Shown here: positions 53,502 through 62,612 of the stretch, in pieces
Layout: every line of letters starts with the position of its first letter
How positions within the stretch are numbered: position 1 is the first letter of the stretch
Origin: Caulobacter sp. 73W
GTDB taxonomy: Bacteria > Pseudomonadota > Alphaproteobacteria > Caulobacterales > Caulobacteraceae
Direction of reading: 5' to 3'
Assembly (NCBI RefSeq): GCF_041021955.1
Contig: NZ_CP158375.1
Location: 2,170,001 to 2,234,000, forward strand
DNA: 64,000 nt
Notes under the pieces: generated by a model
What the model was told of the DNA's origin: nothing
The model's database searches: none
What the model saw: only the letters and a program-made list of their open reading frames with translations
Position numbers and translations under genes: made by a program

Positions 53502-55490
53502 ATGGCTGATCAGGCCTCTGGCGGTTCCGCAGATTCCGCCGTATCGGCGACTTCAGCCGACTCCCCGCAAAATTCCGCGCACGACAGCCACGGCCCCAAG
53601 GGCCAGGCCTTCCTGGCGCTCGCCCTCGGCTCTGTCGGGGTCGTTTTCGGCGACATCGGGACCAGCCCGCTCTACGCCTTCCGCGAGGCGCTGCACACGG
53701 CGGCCGCCGACGGGGTGACGCGCGGCGAGATCCTCGGGGTGGTCTCCCTGGCCCTATGGGCCCTGATCCTGGTCGTGACGATCAAGTACGTATTCTTCGT
53801 CATGCGCGCCGACAACAAGGGCGAGGGCGGGGTGCTGTCGCTCATGGCCCTGGCCCAGCGCGCCATCGGCAAGCGGACCCGCACCGTCTTCGTCCTCGGC
53901 GTCATCGGCGCGGCGCTGTTCTATGGCGACGCGGTGATCACCCCGGCGATCTCGGTGCTGTCGGCGGTGGAGGGCCTGGGCACCATCCCCGCCCTGGAAG
54001 GCAAGATCAGCACCCAGCTGGTCATGCTGATCAGCGTGATCATCCTGGTCGGGCTGTTCATGGTCCAGAGCCACGGCACGGCCAAGGTCGGCCGGTTCTT
54101 TGGGCCCGTCTGCGCGGTCTGGTTCCTGACCATGTTCGCGCTGGGGGCCTATCGCTTCGTCGAGCATCCGGATGTGCTGATGGCGATCAGCCCGCACTAT
54201 GCGGTGCTGTTCCTGGCCGAGCATGGGCTGGTGGGCTTCCTGGTGCTGGGCGCGGTGTTCCTGACGGTGACCGGGGCAGAGGCCCTGACCGCCGACATGG
54301 GCCATTTCGGCCGCTGGCCGATCCAGGCCTCGTGGCTGTTCTTCGTCCTGCCCTGCCTGGTGGTGAACTATCTGGGCCAGGGCGCCTTCGCCCTCGCCAC
54401 CCTGGACCGCGTGGCCGCGGCGGGCGGCGTGTTCCCCAATTCCAACTGGTTCTTCGAGATGGCCCCCGACGCCATCCGCCTGCCGGTGGTGATCCTGTCA
54501 GTCCTGGCCACCATCGTCGCCTCGCAGGCGGTGATCACCGGGGCCTTCTCCCTGACCCAGCAGGCGATTCAGCTGGGCCTGCTGCCGCGCATGGACGTAC
54601 GCCGCACGTCGGAGACCCAGTCGGGCCAGATCTTCGTGCCGCAGATCAACTGGCTGATCCTGATCGGCGTGCTGGCCGTGCTGGTCAGCTTCAAGACCTC
54701 TTCGGCCCTGGCCCACGCCTACGGCCTGGCGGTGACCGGCACCATGGTGGTCACCACCCTGATGGCCTTCGTGGTCACGCGCCGCCTGTGGAAGTGGCCG
54801 CTGGCCCTCAGCCTGGGCTTCATCGGCCCGCTGTTGCTGCTCGACTTCGCCTTCCTCAGCGCCAACGCCCTTCGCCTGTTCACTGGCGGCTGGCTGCCGC
54901 TGCTGATCGCCGGCGGGCTGTTCCTGGTGATGACCACCTGGGTGCGCGGCGCCCAGATCCTGACCGACAAGACGCGCCGTGACTCGGTGCCGCTGATCGA
55001 CCTGATGGGCATCCTGTCCGCCCGCGCGCCGCATCGCGCGCCGGGCACGGCCATCTTCCTGACCGGCGATCCGGACATGACGCCGGTGGCCCTGATGCAC
55101 AACCTCAAGCACAACAAGGTGCTGCACGAGAAGAACGTCATCCTCACGGTCCAGACCGCCGAGACCCCGCGCGTCCGCGAGGAGGACCGGGTCCGGATCG
55201 AGAAGATCAACGACGACTTCAAGAAGGTCGTCATCACCTACGGCTTCATGGAAAGCCCCAACGTGCCCAAGGCCCTGGGGCTGTGCCGCAAGCAGGGGCT
55301 GAAGTTCGACATCATGGCGACCAGCTTCTTCCTGGGCCGCCGCTCGCTGGTGCCGTCGGCCCAGTCGGGCATGCCCCTGTGGCAGGATCGCCTGTTCATC
55401 TTCCTGATGCGCAACGCGGCCAATCCCACCGACTTCTTCAAGATTCCGCCCGGACGCGTGGTCGAGCTGGGCGCGCAGGTGACCGTCTGA
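53502..55490 (+). CDS. kup: Kup potassium uptake transporter
   Basis: A 662-residue inner-membrane potassium/proton symporter of the KUP/HAK/KT family with about 12 membrane segments. The family start LALGSVGVVFGDIGTSPLYAFREAL is at about residue 38, with RADNKGEGGVLSLMALAQR, FYGDAVITPAISVLSAVEGL and a C-terminal cytoplasmic domain from about 495. The acidic Asp-Glu-containing segments in the first helices are intact. The N-terminal 30 residues are Ser/Ala-rich and variable. The next gene starts on its last stop base. Confidence 0.95.
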   Translation: MADQASGGSADSAVSATSADSPQNSAHDSHGPKGQAFLALALGSVGVVFGDIGTSPLYAFREALHTAAADGVTRGEILGVVSLALWALILVVTIKYVFFVMRADNKGEGGVLSLMALAQRAIGKRTRTVFVLGVIGAALFYGDAVITPAISVLSAVEGLGTIPALEGKISTQLVMLISVIILVGLFMVQSHGTAKVGRFFGPVCAVWFLTMFALGAYRFVEHPDVLMAISPHYAVLFLAEHGLVGFLVLGAVFLTVTGAEALTADMGHFGRWPIQASWLFFVLPCLVVNYLGQGAFALATLDRVAAAGGVFPNSNWFFEMAPDAIRLPVVILSVLATIVASQAVITGAFSLTQQAIQLGLLPRMDVRRTSETQSGQIFVPQINWLILIGVLAVLVSFKTSSALAHAYGLAVTGTMVVTTLMAFVVTRRLWKWPLALSLGFIGPLLLLDFAFLSANALRLFTGGWLPLLIAGGLFLVMTTWVRGAQILTDKTRRDSVPLIDLMGILSARAPHRAPGTAIFLTGDPDMTPVALMHNLKHNKVLHEKNVILTVQTAETPRVREEDRVRIEKINDDFKKVVITYGFMESPNVPKALGLCRKQGLKFDIMATSFFLGRRSLVPSAQSGMPLWQDRLFIFLMRNAANPTDFFKIPPGRVVELGAQVTV

Positions 55491-55849
55491 TGGAAACGCT
55501 CAATCTCATCGTCGATGGTCTGTGGATCGCTGCTCTCGCCATCATGGCGGGCGCGGCGCGCCAGGCCTATGGCCGCATCCTGCCGGACACCCAGGTCCCC
55601 ATGCAGTTCGGCTTCGACGGCCAGCCGACCTGGCGGGCGCCGAAGCTGTTCGCCCTGGCCTTCCAGCCCACGGTGGCGGCCGTGGTGTGGCTGGTCATGG
55701 TGGCTGGCGCGCGCACCATCAGCAGCGACGGCCTGATGATGCTGGTGGGGATCAAGGTGCTGCTCGCTCCCCTTCTGGCGCTGGTCAATCTGTGGTGGCT
55801 GCGCAAGGTGATGGCCATCCTCGACGACGAAGGCCAGCTTAGGGGTTGA
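55490..55849 (+). CDS. Small DUF1648-like membrane protein
   Basis: A 119-residue membrane protein with about three hydrophobic segments. The segment TQVPMQFGFDGQPTWRAPKLFALAFQPTV resembles the DUF1648 motif (P-H-F-G-P-W-K type). Its ATG overlaps the kup TGA by one base, so the two are co-translated; a role linked to Kup is possible but not shown. Function is unknown. Confidence 0.7.
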   Translation: METLNLIVDGLWIAALAIMAGAARQAYGRILPDTQVPMQFGFDGQPTWRAPKLFALAFQPTVAAVVWLVMVAGARTISSDGLMMLVGIKVLLAPLLALVNLWWLRKVMAILDDEGQLRG

Positions 55850-55915
55850 CCTTGAGCGTCCGGCGCCCTTGAACGCGCGCGACTTCCCGAAACTCCCAAA
55901 TCCAAGGACGCGCCC

Positions 55916-57151
<1,236 letters not shown>

Positions 57152-57155
57152 GACT

Positions 57156-57359
57156 TCAGGCGCAGCGGTTGTAGGGATAGCGATCCCGGATCATCCGCTG
57201 GAAGAACCGACCCTTGGAGGGTGCGCGGACGAAGGCGTCCCGCACCCTTTCAGGCACCCCGACATAGACGTACTCGTCCCCGTCGATGAACCGCACGAAC
57301 AGCTTGCCGTGCTCGGTCTCGTAGTCGATGGCGGAAATGGCGGTTGAGTCCACATGCAT
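57156..57359 (-). CDS. KTSC domain protein
   Basis: A 67-residue KTSC-domain protein: MHVDSTAISAIDYETEHGKLFVRFIDGDEYVYVGVPERVRDAFVRAPSKGRFFQRMIRDRYPYNRCA shows the family spread of small strands and the F-x-G-x-Y-x-Y core. Such domains are often fused to or found near lysyl-tRNA synthetase-like or RNA-related proteins; the function here is unknown. I chose ATG 57359 since MHVDSTAI is the domain start. Confidence 0.82.
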   Translation of the reverse strand: MHVDSTAISAIDYETEHGKLFVRFIDGDEYVYVGVPERVRDAFVRAPSKGRFFQRMIRDRYPYNRCA

Positions 57360-57482
57360 GGGCGGAGCTCCGTCTAACCCTGCCCCTACAACGTCTTGAG
57401 GGCCGGCAACGGTTCCTAAGGCCAGGCTTTTCGCGTTTTGCGCGAAGCGTGACAGCATCCCGCAAAAGGGAGGCCGAACGCC

Positions 57483-57893
57483 ATGCAACAACCCCACAAC
57501 CTCGTCGCCCTGGTGACGGTGCTATCGCTGCTGCTGCTGCTCTGGAAGATCGTCAGGGTGGGCGGCGCCCGCGCCAAGTTCGGCATCGAAGCGCCGGCCG
57601 TGATCGGACATCCGGAATTCGAGCGTCACTTCCGCGTCCAGATGAACATGATCGAGGGGCTGGTGATCTTCCTGCCGTCCCTGTGGCTCTTCGCCATCTA
57701 CTGGAATGACCTGATCGCCGCCGCGCTGGGCGCTGTCTTCCTGATCGGCCGCGTGGTCTACATGCTGGCCTATGTGAAGGAGCCCAAGAGCCGCAGCATC
57801 GGCTTCGGACTGCAGGCGCTGGCCATGATCCTGCTGCTGCTCGGCGCGACGGCCGGCGCGGTGCGGGCGCTGATGGTGACCGGCGGCGTCTAG
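57483..57893 (+). CDS. MAPEG family membrane protein
   Basis: A 136-residue protein with four membrane segments of the MAPEG family (glutathione-S-transferase-like and eicosanoid enzymes). The motif HPEFERHFRVQMNMIEGLVIFLPSLWLFA includes the conserved E-x-x-x-R-x-x-x-N-x-E glutathione-binding segment, and GRVVYMLAYVKEPKSRSIGF the second. A detoxifying glutathione transferase or peroxidase activity is plausible; the substrate is unknown. Confidence 0.88.
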   Translation: MQQPHNLVALVTVLSLLLLLWKIVRVGGARAKFGIEAPAVIGHPEFERHFRVQMNMIEGLVIFLPSLWLFAIYWNDLIAAALGAVFLIGRVVYMLAYVKEPKSRSIGFGLQALAMILLLLGATAGAVRALMVTGGV

Positions 57894-57899
57894 CCTGAG

Positions 57900-59201
57900 C
57901 TAGATGAACAGCTCAACGGTGGTGACCGCGGCGAGGCCCATGACCAGGTCGCCGTGGGCTGCCGGCATGGCGGCGGTGTCGATCTCACGGATATTGGCCG
58001 CGATGCCGGTGAGGAAAGTGCTCACCTCGCTGTCGCCGCCAAACATGACGTGGACATCCTCGCGACCATCGCCGTCCAGGTCGAAGCCGATGCGACGGCC
58101 GGCGATCGCCGCGCCGACGAAGCTCGCGGCGGGGTTCATGCCGGTCAGGTTCGCTTGCTCGATGCTGACGATCTGCGGCGGATTGGCGTCATTGGCGAAC
58201 TGCAGCCGGTCGCCCTGGGCCTCGTTGTAGTCGAGGATGACGCCCGCGCTGCGCGAGCCGTTGTCCGCCTGCTTGCGCCAGCTGATGACGAAGGTGTCCG
58301 GGCCCTCGCCGCCGAAGGCGACGACGCGATCGCCCATGGCGATGATGTCGGCGCCCTTGTCGCCCTCGAAATAGGTGAAGCCGCCCAGATCCGTGATCGG
58401 ACCCGTTCCGACGCCCTTGTCGTCGCCGGGGCCGTCCTCGGCGCCGGTGACGGGCGGGAGCGGAGGCTCGCCCCCGCCGGCGGACGTCTCGCCGTCCGCC
58501 ACGTCGGTGGTCTGGGCGATGGTCGGGACAGCCGCCTGGGGCGCCGCGAAGGTCGGCAGCGCCGCCGAAGCCGCAGCGACGCCCGAGGTGGCGGCCATAT
58601 AGGTCTGAAGCTGGATGATCTCGGCCGTCGGCTGCAGCGGCGCGCGCGGCGCGGCCGGGGCCGCGAAGACGTGCAGGGGCGCGTCCTCAAGGGTCGGGAT
58701 CGGCAGGTCGTCGCTCTGCAGGCCGAAGATCGGGCGTTCGATGTCGCTATGGACCGGCTCGAAGCGCGGCGCCATGTCGGCGCGCGCCGGAACCACGTCA
58801 GACGGGCTGTCGTGCAGGGTCGCGCCGGCGATCAGGGTGAACGGCGCGTCGGTCGGAAGGACGTCCGCCAGGATCGGCTGGACCCGGCCCGCGCGGGCCG
58901 GCGGGCGTTGCTGGATGAGGGTGGCGGCGGTGAAGACGTCGGGCGCCTCGCGCACCATGCCGTCGAACATGCGGTGGATGATGATCCGGCCGCCGATGCG
59001 GGCGATGTGCAGGACGACGTCTTCGTTGTCGTCCGTGGCCACGACCCAGGGGTCCCCGTCCTCGGTCATGCCGAAGACCAGGTTCGCGCCTGTCCGATCC
59101 CCAGTCAGGGCGGCGGACATTTCCCGCAGCTGCGTGCGCTCGGCGACGGTCCAGTCACCGTCCGCCAGGCCACGGCCCATGAATTTGAGGATGGTCGCCA
59201 A
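57900..59201 (-). CDS. Hypothetical protein with calcium-binding-type C-terminal repeats
   Basis: About 433 residues from TTG 59201 (ATG 59180 is an alternative). Three parts are visible: an N-domain (about 1-115; MGRGLADGDWTVAERTQLREMSAALTGDRTG, IARIGGRIIIHRMFDG), a Pro/Ala-rich linker (about 120-300), and a C-terminal part with GADIIAMGDRVVAFGGEGPDTFVISW, like a degenerate RTX calcium motif, and DLDGDGREDVHVMFGG, an EF-hand-like loop. No N-terminal signal is seen; RTX-type proteins use a C-terminal type I signal. It starts 14 bases after the XRE gene stop, so the two form an operon. Function is unknown. Confidence 0.7.
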   Translation of the reverse strand: MATILKFMGRGLADGDWTVAERTQLREMSAALTGDRTGANLVFGMTEDGDPWVVATDDNEDVVLHIARIGGRIIIHRMFDGMVREAPDVFTAATLIQQRPPARAGRVQPILADVLPTDAPFTLIAGATLHDSPSDVVPARADMAPRFEPVHSDIERPIFGLQSDDLPIPTLEDAPLHVFAAPAAPRAPLQPTAEIIQLQTYMAATSGVAAASAALPTFAAPQAAVPTIAQTTDVADGETSAGGGEPPLPPVTGAEDGPGDDKGVGTGPITDLGGFTYFEGDKGADIIAMGDRVVAFGGEGPDTFVISWRKQADNGSRSAGVILDYNEAQGDRLQFANDANPPQIVSIEQANLTGMNPAASFVGAAIAGRRIGFDLDGDGREDVHVMFGGDSEVSTFLTGIAANIREIDTAAMPAAHGDLVMGLAAVTTVELFI

Positions 59202-59215
59202 CCGCTCGGGTTCCC

Positions 59216-59554
59216 TTAGCCTGCCGCCTTTTCCCGCGTCGTCTGGGCGCGGGGCTCGTCCGTGAACAGCAGGCGATGCAGTTCGGGTTCGTAATACCGC
59301 AGCAGGGTGCACGCAAAGCTTTTCGGGTCGAGGCCCAGGGCTTCCGCCCAGGCGGCCTGCATTTCGATCGGCACGCGTCCCAGCCCGCTCTCCACCTGCG
59401 AGATGAAGGTGTAATAGCGAAGGTTTACACGTTCCGCGAGCCCCGCTTGGGTCAGTCCGGCGGATTCCCGTGCGGTCTTGAGCCAGCGCCCGGCTTCCTG
59501 ACGCAAACTCTTGGTCTCTGCTGCTCGTGTTGGATCGACGGCCTGTCTCGGCAT
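59216..59554 (-). CDS. XRE family transcriptional regulator
   Basis: A 112-residue DNA-binding protein with a helix-turn-helix at about residues 22-70 (WLKTARESAGLTQAGLAERVNLRYYTFISQVESGLGRVPIEMQAAWAEALGL) and a C-terminal tail LLRYYEPELHRLLFTDEPR. I chose ATG 59554 (MPRQAVDPTR). Inverted copies of a CATAT-AGTTCTTAC sequence lie 60-150 bases upstream and could be its operators. It leads an operon with the calcium-binding-type gene. Confidence 0.85.
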   Translation of the reverse strand: MPRQAVDPTRAAETKSLRQEAGRWLKTARESAGLTQAGLAERVNLRYYTFISQVESGLGRVPIEMQAAWAEALGLDPKSFACTLLRYYEPELHRLLFTDEPRAQTTREKAAG

Positions 59555-59909
59555 TTCACACCTGATCTGACGGGGGCGGACACGCGCGACACTCGCAAAA
59601 CCCCCTGGTCCCAGCATATCCAGTTCTTACACAACCCACAAGGGCCGCGTGGTTGCGCGAAAAAGTCACGCTTCAGCATTTACTTATCCAGTAAGAACTA
59701 TATGTTGGCTTCAGACGACGCCGCGCCGGCGCGTAGCGTACTGCCGAGGCAGCGTCGTCCATTCCTGGGGTCGCGGTTCCTCCACCCCATTCTGCGAACT
59801 GCGGCTCCGGCGCCCGTCCCTCCCTCGGGACGGGCGCCGCCCCATCCCGACACAGCCCCCCTCACGGTCAGGCCTTGACGGTCAGGCTTGCGCGGCGGAA
59901 GGAGCGGCC
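59555..59909. promoter_or_regulatory. Divergent control region between the XRE operon and lysE
   Basis: This 355-base gap is unusually AT-rich for the window (59600-59710). CATATCCAGTTCTTAC (59615-59630) and the inverted GTAAGAACTATATG (59691-59704) are near-identical half-sites about 60 bases apart; a further TATCCAGT is shared in direct orientation. This is a good operator candidate for the adjacent XRE regulator. The rest (59710-59909) shows no gene I support. Confidence 0.6.
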
Positions 59910-60542
59910 ATGGCTCTTCCAGTCGATCCCGCGCGCTACGGCGCCTTTCTGTCGGTGATGGCCGTGATGGCCGCCACCCCCGGCCCCGCCAACCTGTTCG
60001 CCATCGCCAACGGCGCGGAAAAGGGCAAGGCCGCCGCCGTGATCGGCGCCATCGGCATGAACAGCGCCTCGCTGGTCTGGTTCGCCGCCGCGGCCCTGGG
60101 GCTGGGCGCCCTGGTCGCCGCCTTTCCGCAGGTCTTCCACCTGCTGACCCTGATCGGCGCCGCCTATGTGGCCTGGCTGGGGGTCAAGTCGCTGATCAAG
60201 GCGTGGAAGGACAGGGGCGAGCCGCAGGAGGAGGTGCATGTGAAGACCGGGCGGTCGGCGTTTCGCGACGGCTTCATGGTGCAGATCGCCAATCCCAAGG
60301 TGCTGCTGTTCTTCACCGCCGTCCTGCCGCCCTTCGTGGACGTGAACCGGCCGGTGGCGCCGCAGATGGCGATGTTCGCGGCCGCGGCGGTGACCATGGA
60401 TATGATCAGCATGACGTCCTACGGCCTTGGGGGCGCGGCCCTCGCCGCGCGGATGACCGAGCCGAGGTTCCGCCGGATTTTCGCCGTTTTCGTCGGTGTT
60501 CTGCTGATTGCGGCCGCCGTGCTCATCTTCCAGCGCGGATAG
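59910..60542 (+). CDS. LysE family amino acid exporter
   Basis: A 210-residue inner-membrane protein of the LysE/RhtB family with about six membrane segments. The family start AVMAATPGPANLFAIANGAEKGK is at about residue 20, with AAYVAWLGVKSLIKAW and FRDGFMVQIANPKVLLFFTAVLPPFVD. It exports amino acids or analogues; the substrate cannot be told. ATG 59910 follows GAAGGAG. Confidence 0.9.
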   Translation: MALPVDPARYGAFLSVMAVMAATPGPANLFAIANGAEKGKAAAVIGAIGMNSASLVWFAAAALGLGALVAAFPQVFHLLTLIGAAYVAWLGVKSLIKAWKDRGEPQEEVHVKTGRSAFRDGFMVQIANPKVLLFFTAVLPPFVDVNRPVAPQMAMFAAAAVTMDMISMTSYGLGGAALAARMTEPRFRRIFAVFVGVLLIAAAVLIFQRG

Positions 60543-60646
60543 GCCGTACCTGAAGGGCGGAAGAGCTCGGGGCGGGCTTGCGCAACCAGCGCCGCTGCGC
60601 ATGTGTTGTGACTAGATCAGTACGCGCCTTTGGAGGACGCGAGACA

Positions 60647-61222
60647 ATGAAAACCAAATCCATCGCCGTCGCGGGGCTTTTAGCCGTCGCCGCCACCCTT
60701 TCCGCCTGCGCCACGGCTACGCCTTACCAGCCGGCGACGCCCGGCCGGAGCAGCAGCTCGGGCGGCTTCTCCGAGATGCGGATCGAAGCCGACCGCTATC
60801 GGATCAATTTCGCGGGCAACAGCCTAACCTCGCGCGACACGGTCGAGCGCTATTTGCTCTACCGCGCGGCCGAGCTGACCGTGGCCGAGGGCTATGACTG
60901 GTTCGAGCTGGCCGATCGCAAGACGGACAAGACCAGCCGCACCTATATCGACCGCGACCCGTTCTATAACCGCTGGGCCTACAGCTACTGGGCCCCGTCC
61001 TGGAGCTACTTCGGCCCGCGCATGGGCTGGCGCGCCTGGGATCCCTACTGGGGCGACCCGTTCTGGGCCGACCGCATGGACGTGCGCACGATCAACAAGT
61101 TCGAGGCCAGCGCCGAGATCGTCCTGCGCAAGGGCGCCAAGCCCGCCGACCGCAACGCCTTCGACGCGCGCGAAGTCATCGCCAACCTTGGCGCGGGCAT
61201 CCAGCGACCGACCTCGGAATAG
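60647..61222 (+). CDS. CC0125/CC1285 family lipoprotein
   Basis: A 191-residue lipoprotein: signal MKTKSIAVAGLLAVAATLSAC with lipidated Cys21, followed by ATATPYQPATPGRSSSSGGFSEMRIEADRYRINFAGNSLTSRDTVERYLLYRAAELTVAEGYDWFEL, the CC0125/CC1285 family core. A Trp/Tyr-rich region (DPFYNRWAYSYWAPSWSYFGPRMGWRAWDPYWGDPFW) follows. It is a Caulobacter-lineage outer-membrane lipoprotein of unknown function. A strong terminator lies 23 bases downstream. Confidence 0.85.
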   Translation: MKTKSIAVAGLLAVAATLSACATATPYQPATPGRSSSSGGFSEMRIEADRYRINFAGNSLTSRDTVERYLLYRAAELTVAEGYDWFELADRKTDKTSRTYIDRDPFYNRWAYSYWAPSWSYFGPRMGWRAWDPYWGDPFWADRMDVRTINKFEASAEIVLRKGAKPADRNAFDAREVIANLGAGIQRPTSE

Positions 61223-61244
61223 GGTCGGCAAAGGCTCAATGACG

Positions 61245-61275
61245 AAAGGCCGGTGGTCACCCACCGGCCTTTTTC
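61245..61275. terminator. Bidirectional intrinsic terminator
   Basis: AAAGGCCGGTGG (61245-61256), loop TCAC, CCACCGGCCTTT (61261-61272), then more T on the plus strand and A-run complement on the minus strand. The 12-base stem with flanking A/T tracts would terminate both the lipoprotein gene and the convergent SDR. Confidence 0.92.
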
Positions 61276-61297
61276 ATTTGGGCTCCGAGTTTCGGGT

Positions 61298-62080
61298 TTA
61301 GCGCGGAGCCATGCGGATGCCGCCGTCGAGGCGCACGTCCTCGCCGTTGAAGTAGCCGCACTCGATCATGGTCAAGGCCAGCTGGGCGTATTCGTGCGGG
61401 TTCCCCAGGCGCTTGGGGAACGGGACAGACGCGGCCAGGGCCGCCTTCACGTTCTCGGGCGCGCCGTTCATCAGCGGGGTGTTGAAGATGCCCGGCAGGA
61501 TGGTGTTGACCCGGACGCCGTCGTTCATCAGGTCGCGGGCGATCGGCAGGGTCATGCCGATGACGCCGCCCTTCGACGCCGAATAGGCCGCCTGGCCCAC
61601 CTGGCCGTCCTCGCCCGCCACGCTGGCGGTGTTGACGATGGCGCCGCGCTCGCCGTCTTCCAGCGGCTCCAGGTCCAGCATGCCCTTGGCCGACTTGGCG
61701 ATGCAGCGGAACGTGCCGACGAGGTTGATCTGGATGATCTTGTCGAAGGCGTCGAGGGGGAAGTGCTTGGTCTCGCCCGTGGCCTTGTCGCGGCTGGCGG
61801 TCTTGATGGCGTTGCCAGTGCCGGCGCAGTTGACCAGGATCCGCTCCTGGCCGTGGGCGGCGCGGGCCTTCTCGAAGCCGGCGTCCACGTCGGCGTCCGA
61901 GGTCACGTTGACCTTGCAGAACACGCCGCCGATATCCTTGGCCACGGCTTCGCCGGCGGCCTCGTTCATGTCGAAGATGGCGACCTTGACGCCCTTGGCC
62001 GCGAGGGCGCGGGCGGTGGCCTCGCCGAGGCCGGAGGCGGCGCCGGTGACGACGGCGGCGATGGTGTTGTCGAGCTTCAT
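61298..62080 (-). CDS. SDR, 3-hydroxyacyl-CoA dehydrogenase type II-like
   Basis: A 260-residue SDR with the cofactor motif VVTGAASGLGEATARALAAKG, Asp37 after strand 2 (VAIFDMNEAA), which favours NAD, and the catalytic Ser and Tyr-Lys in VNTASVAG and AAYSASKGGV. The pattern with ETKHFPLDAFDKIIQINLVGTFRCIAKSAKGMLDLEPLEDGERGAIVNTASVAG is typical of the HSD17B10/3-hydroxyacyl-CoA dehydrogenase group, which acts in fatty acid or isoleucine breakdown. It is convergent with the lipoprotein gene. Confidence 0.9.
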   Translation of the reverse strand: MKLDNTIAAVVTGAASGLGEATARALAAKGVKVAIFDMNEAAGEAVAKDIGGVFCKVNVTSDADVDAGFEKARAAHGQERILVNCAGTGNAIKTASRDKATGETKHFPLDAFDKIIQINLVGTFRCIAKSAKGMLDLEPLEDGERGAIVNTASVAGEDGQVGQAAYSASKGGVIGMTLPIARDLMNDGVRVNTILPGIFNTPLMNGAPENVKAALAASVPFPKRLGNPHEYAQLALTMIECGYFNGEDVRLDGGIRMAPR

Positions 62081-62146
62081 GGACGTCTTCCCATTCCAGG
62101 CGTTCTAATGGACCGTTCGAGCGGCTTTGGAGGAACCCATACAAAG

Positions 62147-62548
62147 ATGAGCGCGCAAGCCAAGCCGTCACCCGACGTCAACCAGGCGTTGGATCCGTCA
62201 AAAGCGCTGGTTCCGGCCGTCGTGCGCGTGAACGAGCAGCGCGTGGCCCGGGGCTTCTGGCCCAAGATCGCCCGCACCGCCGGAAAGATTCCCTTCGCCG
62301 CCGACGCCTTGGCGGTGTTCTGGGCGGCCCGTGATCCAGCCACCCCGAAAAAGGCCAAGGCCCTTATGCTGGCCGGGTTGGCCTATTTCGTCCTGCCCAC
62401 CGACGCCATTCCCGACATCCTGGCCGGGGTCGGCTTCACCGACGACGCCGCGGTGATGGCGGCCATGATCGCCCTGGTCGGCCGCCACCTGAAGGCCAGC
62501 CACAAGCAGGCCGCCCGCGAGTGGCTGGAGAAGAAGGGCCAGGGCTAG
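62147..62548 (+). CDS. DUF1232 (YkvA-like) protein
   Basis: A 133-residue protein with the DUF1232/YkvA core KKAKALMLAGLAYFVLPTDAIPDILAGVGFTDDAAVMAAMIALVGRHL, including the PxDxxPD motif, and a hydrophobic helix pair. Members are probably small membrane-associated proteins; their function is unknown. The conserved block begins well after ATG 62147 (MSAQAKPSPD). Confidence 0.85.
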   Translation: MSAQAKPSPDVNQALDPSKALVPAVVRVNEQRVARGFWPKIARTAGKIPFAADALAVFWAARDPATPKKAKALMLAGLAYFVLPTDAIPDILAGVGFTDDAAVMAAMIALVGRHLKASHKQAAREWLEKKGQG

Positions 62549-62612
62549 CCATCGACCCCTTGTCGCCGAACGGCGTGATGCTAGACCTCGTCAAAACAAG
62601 CGGGGGAAACGC

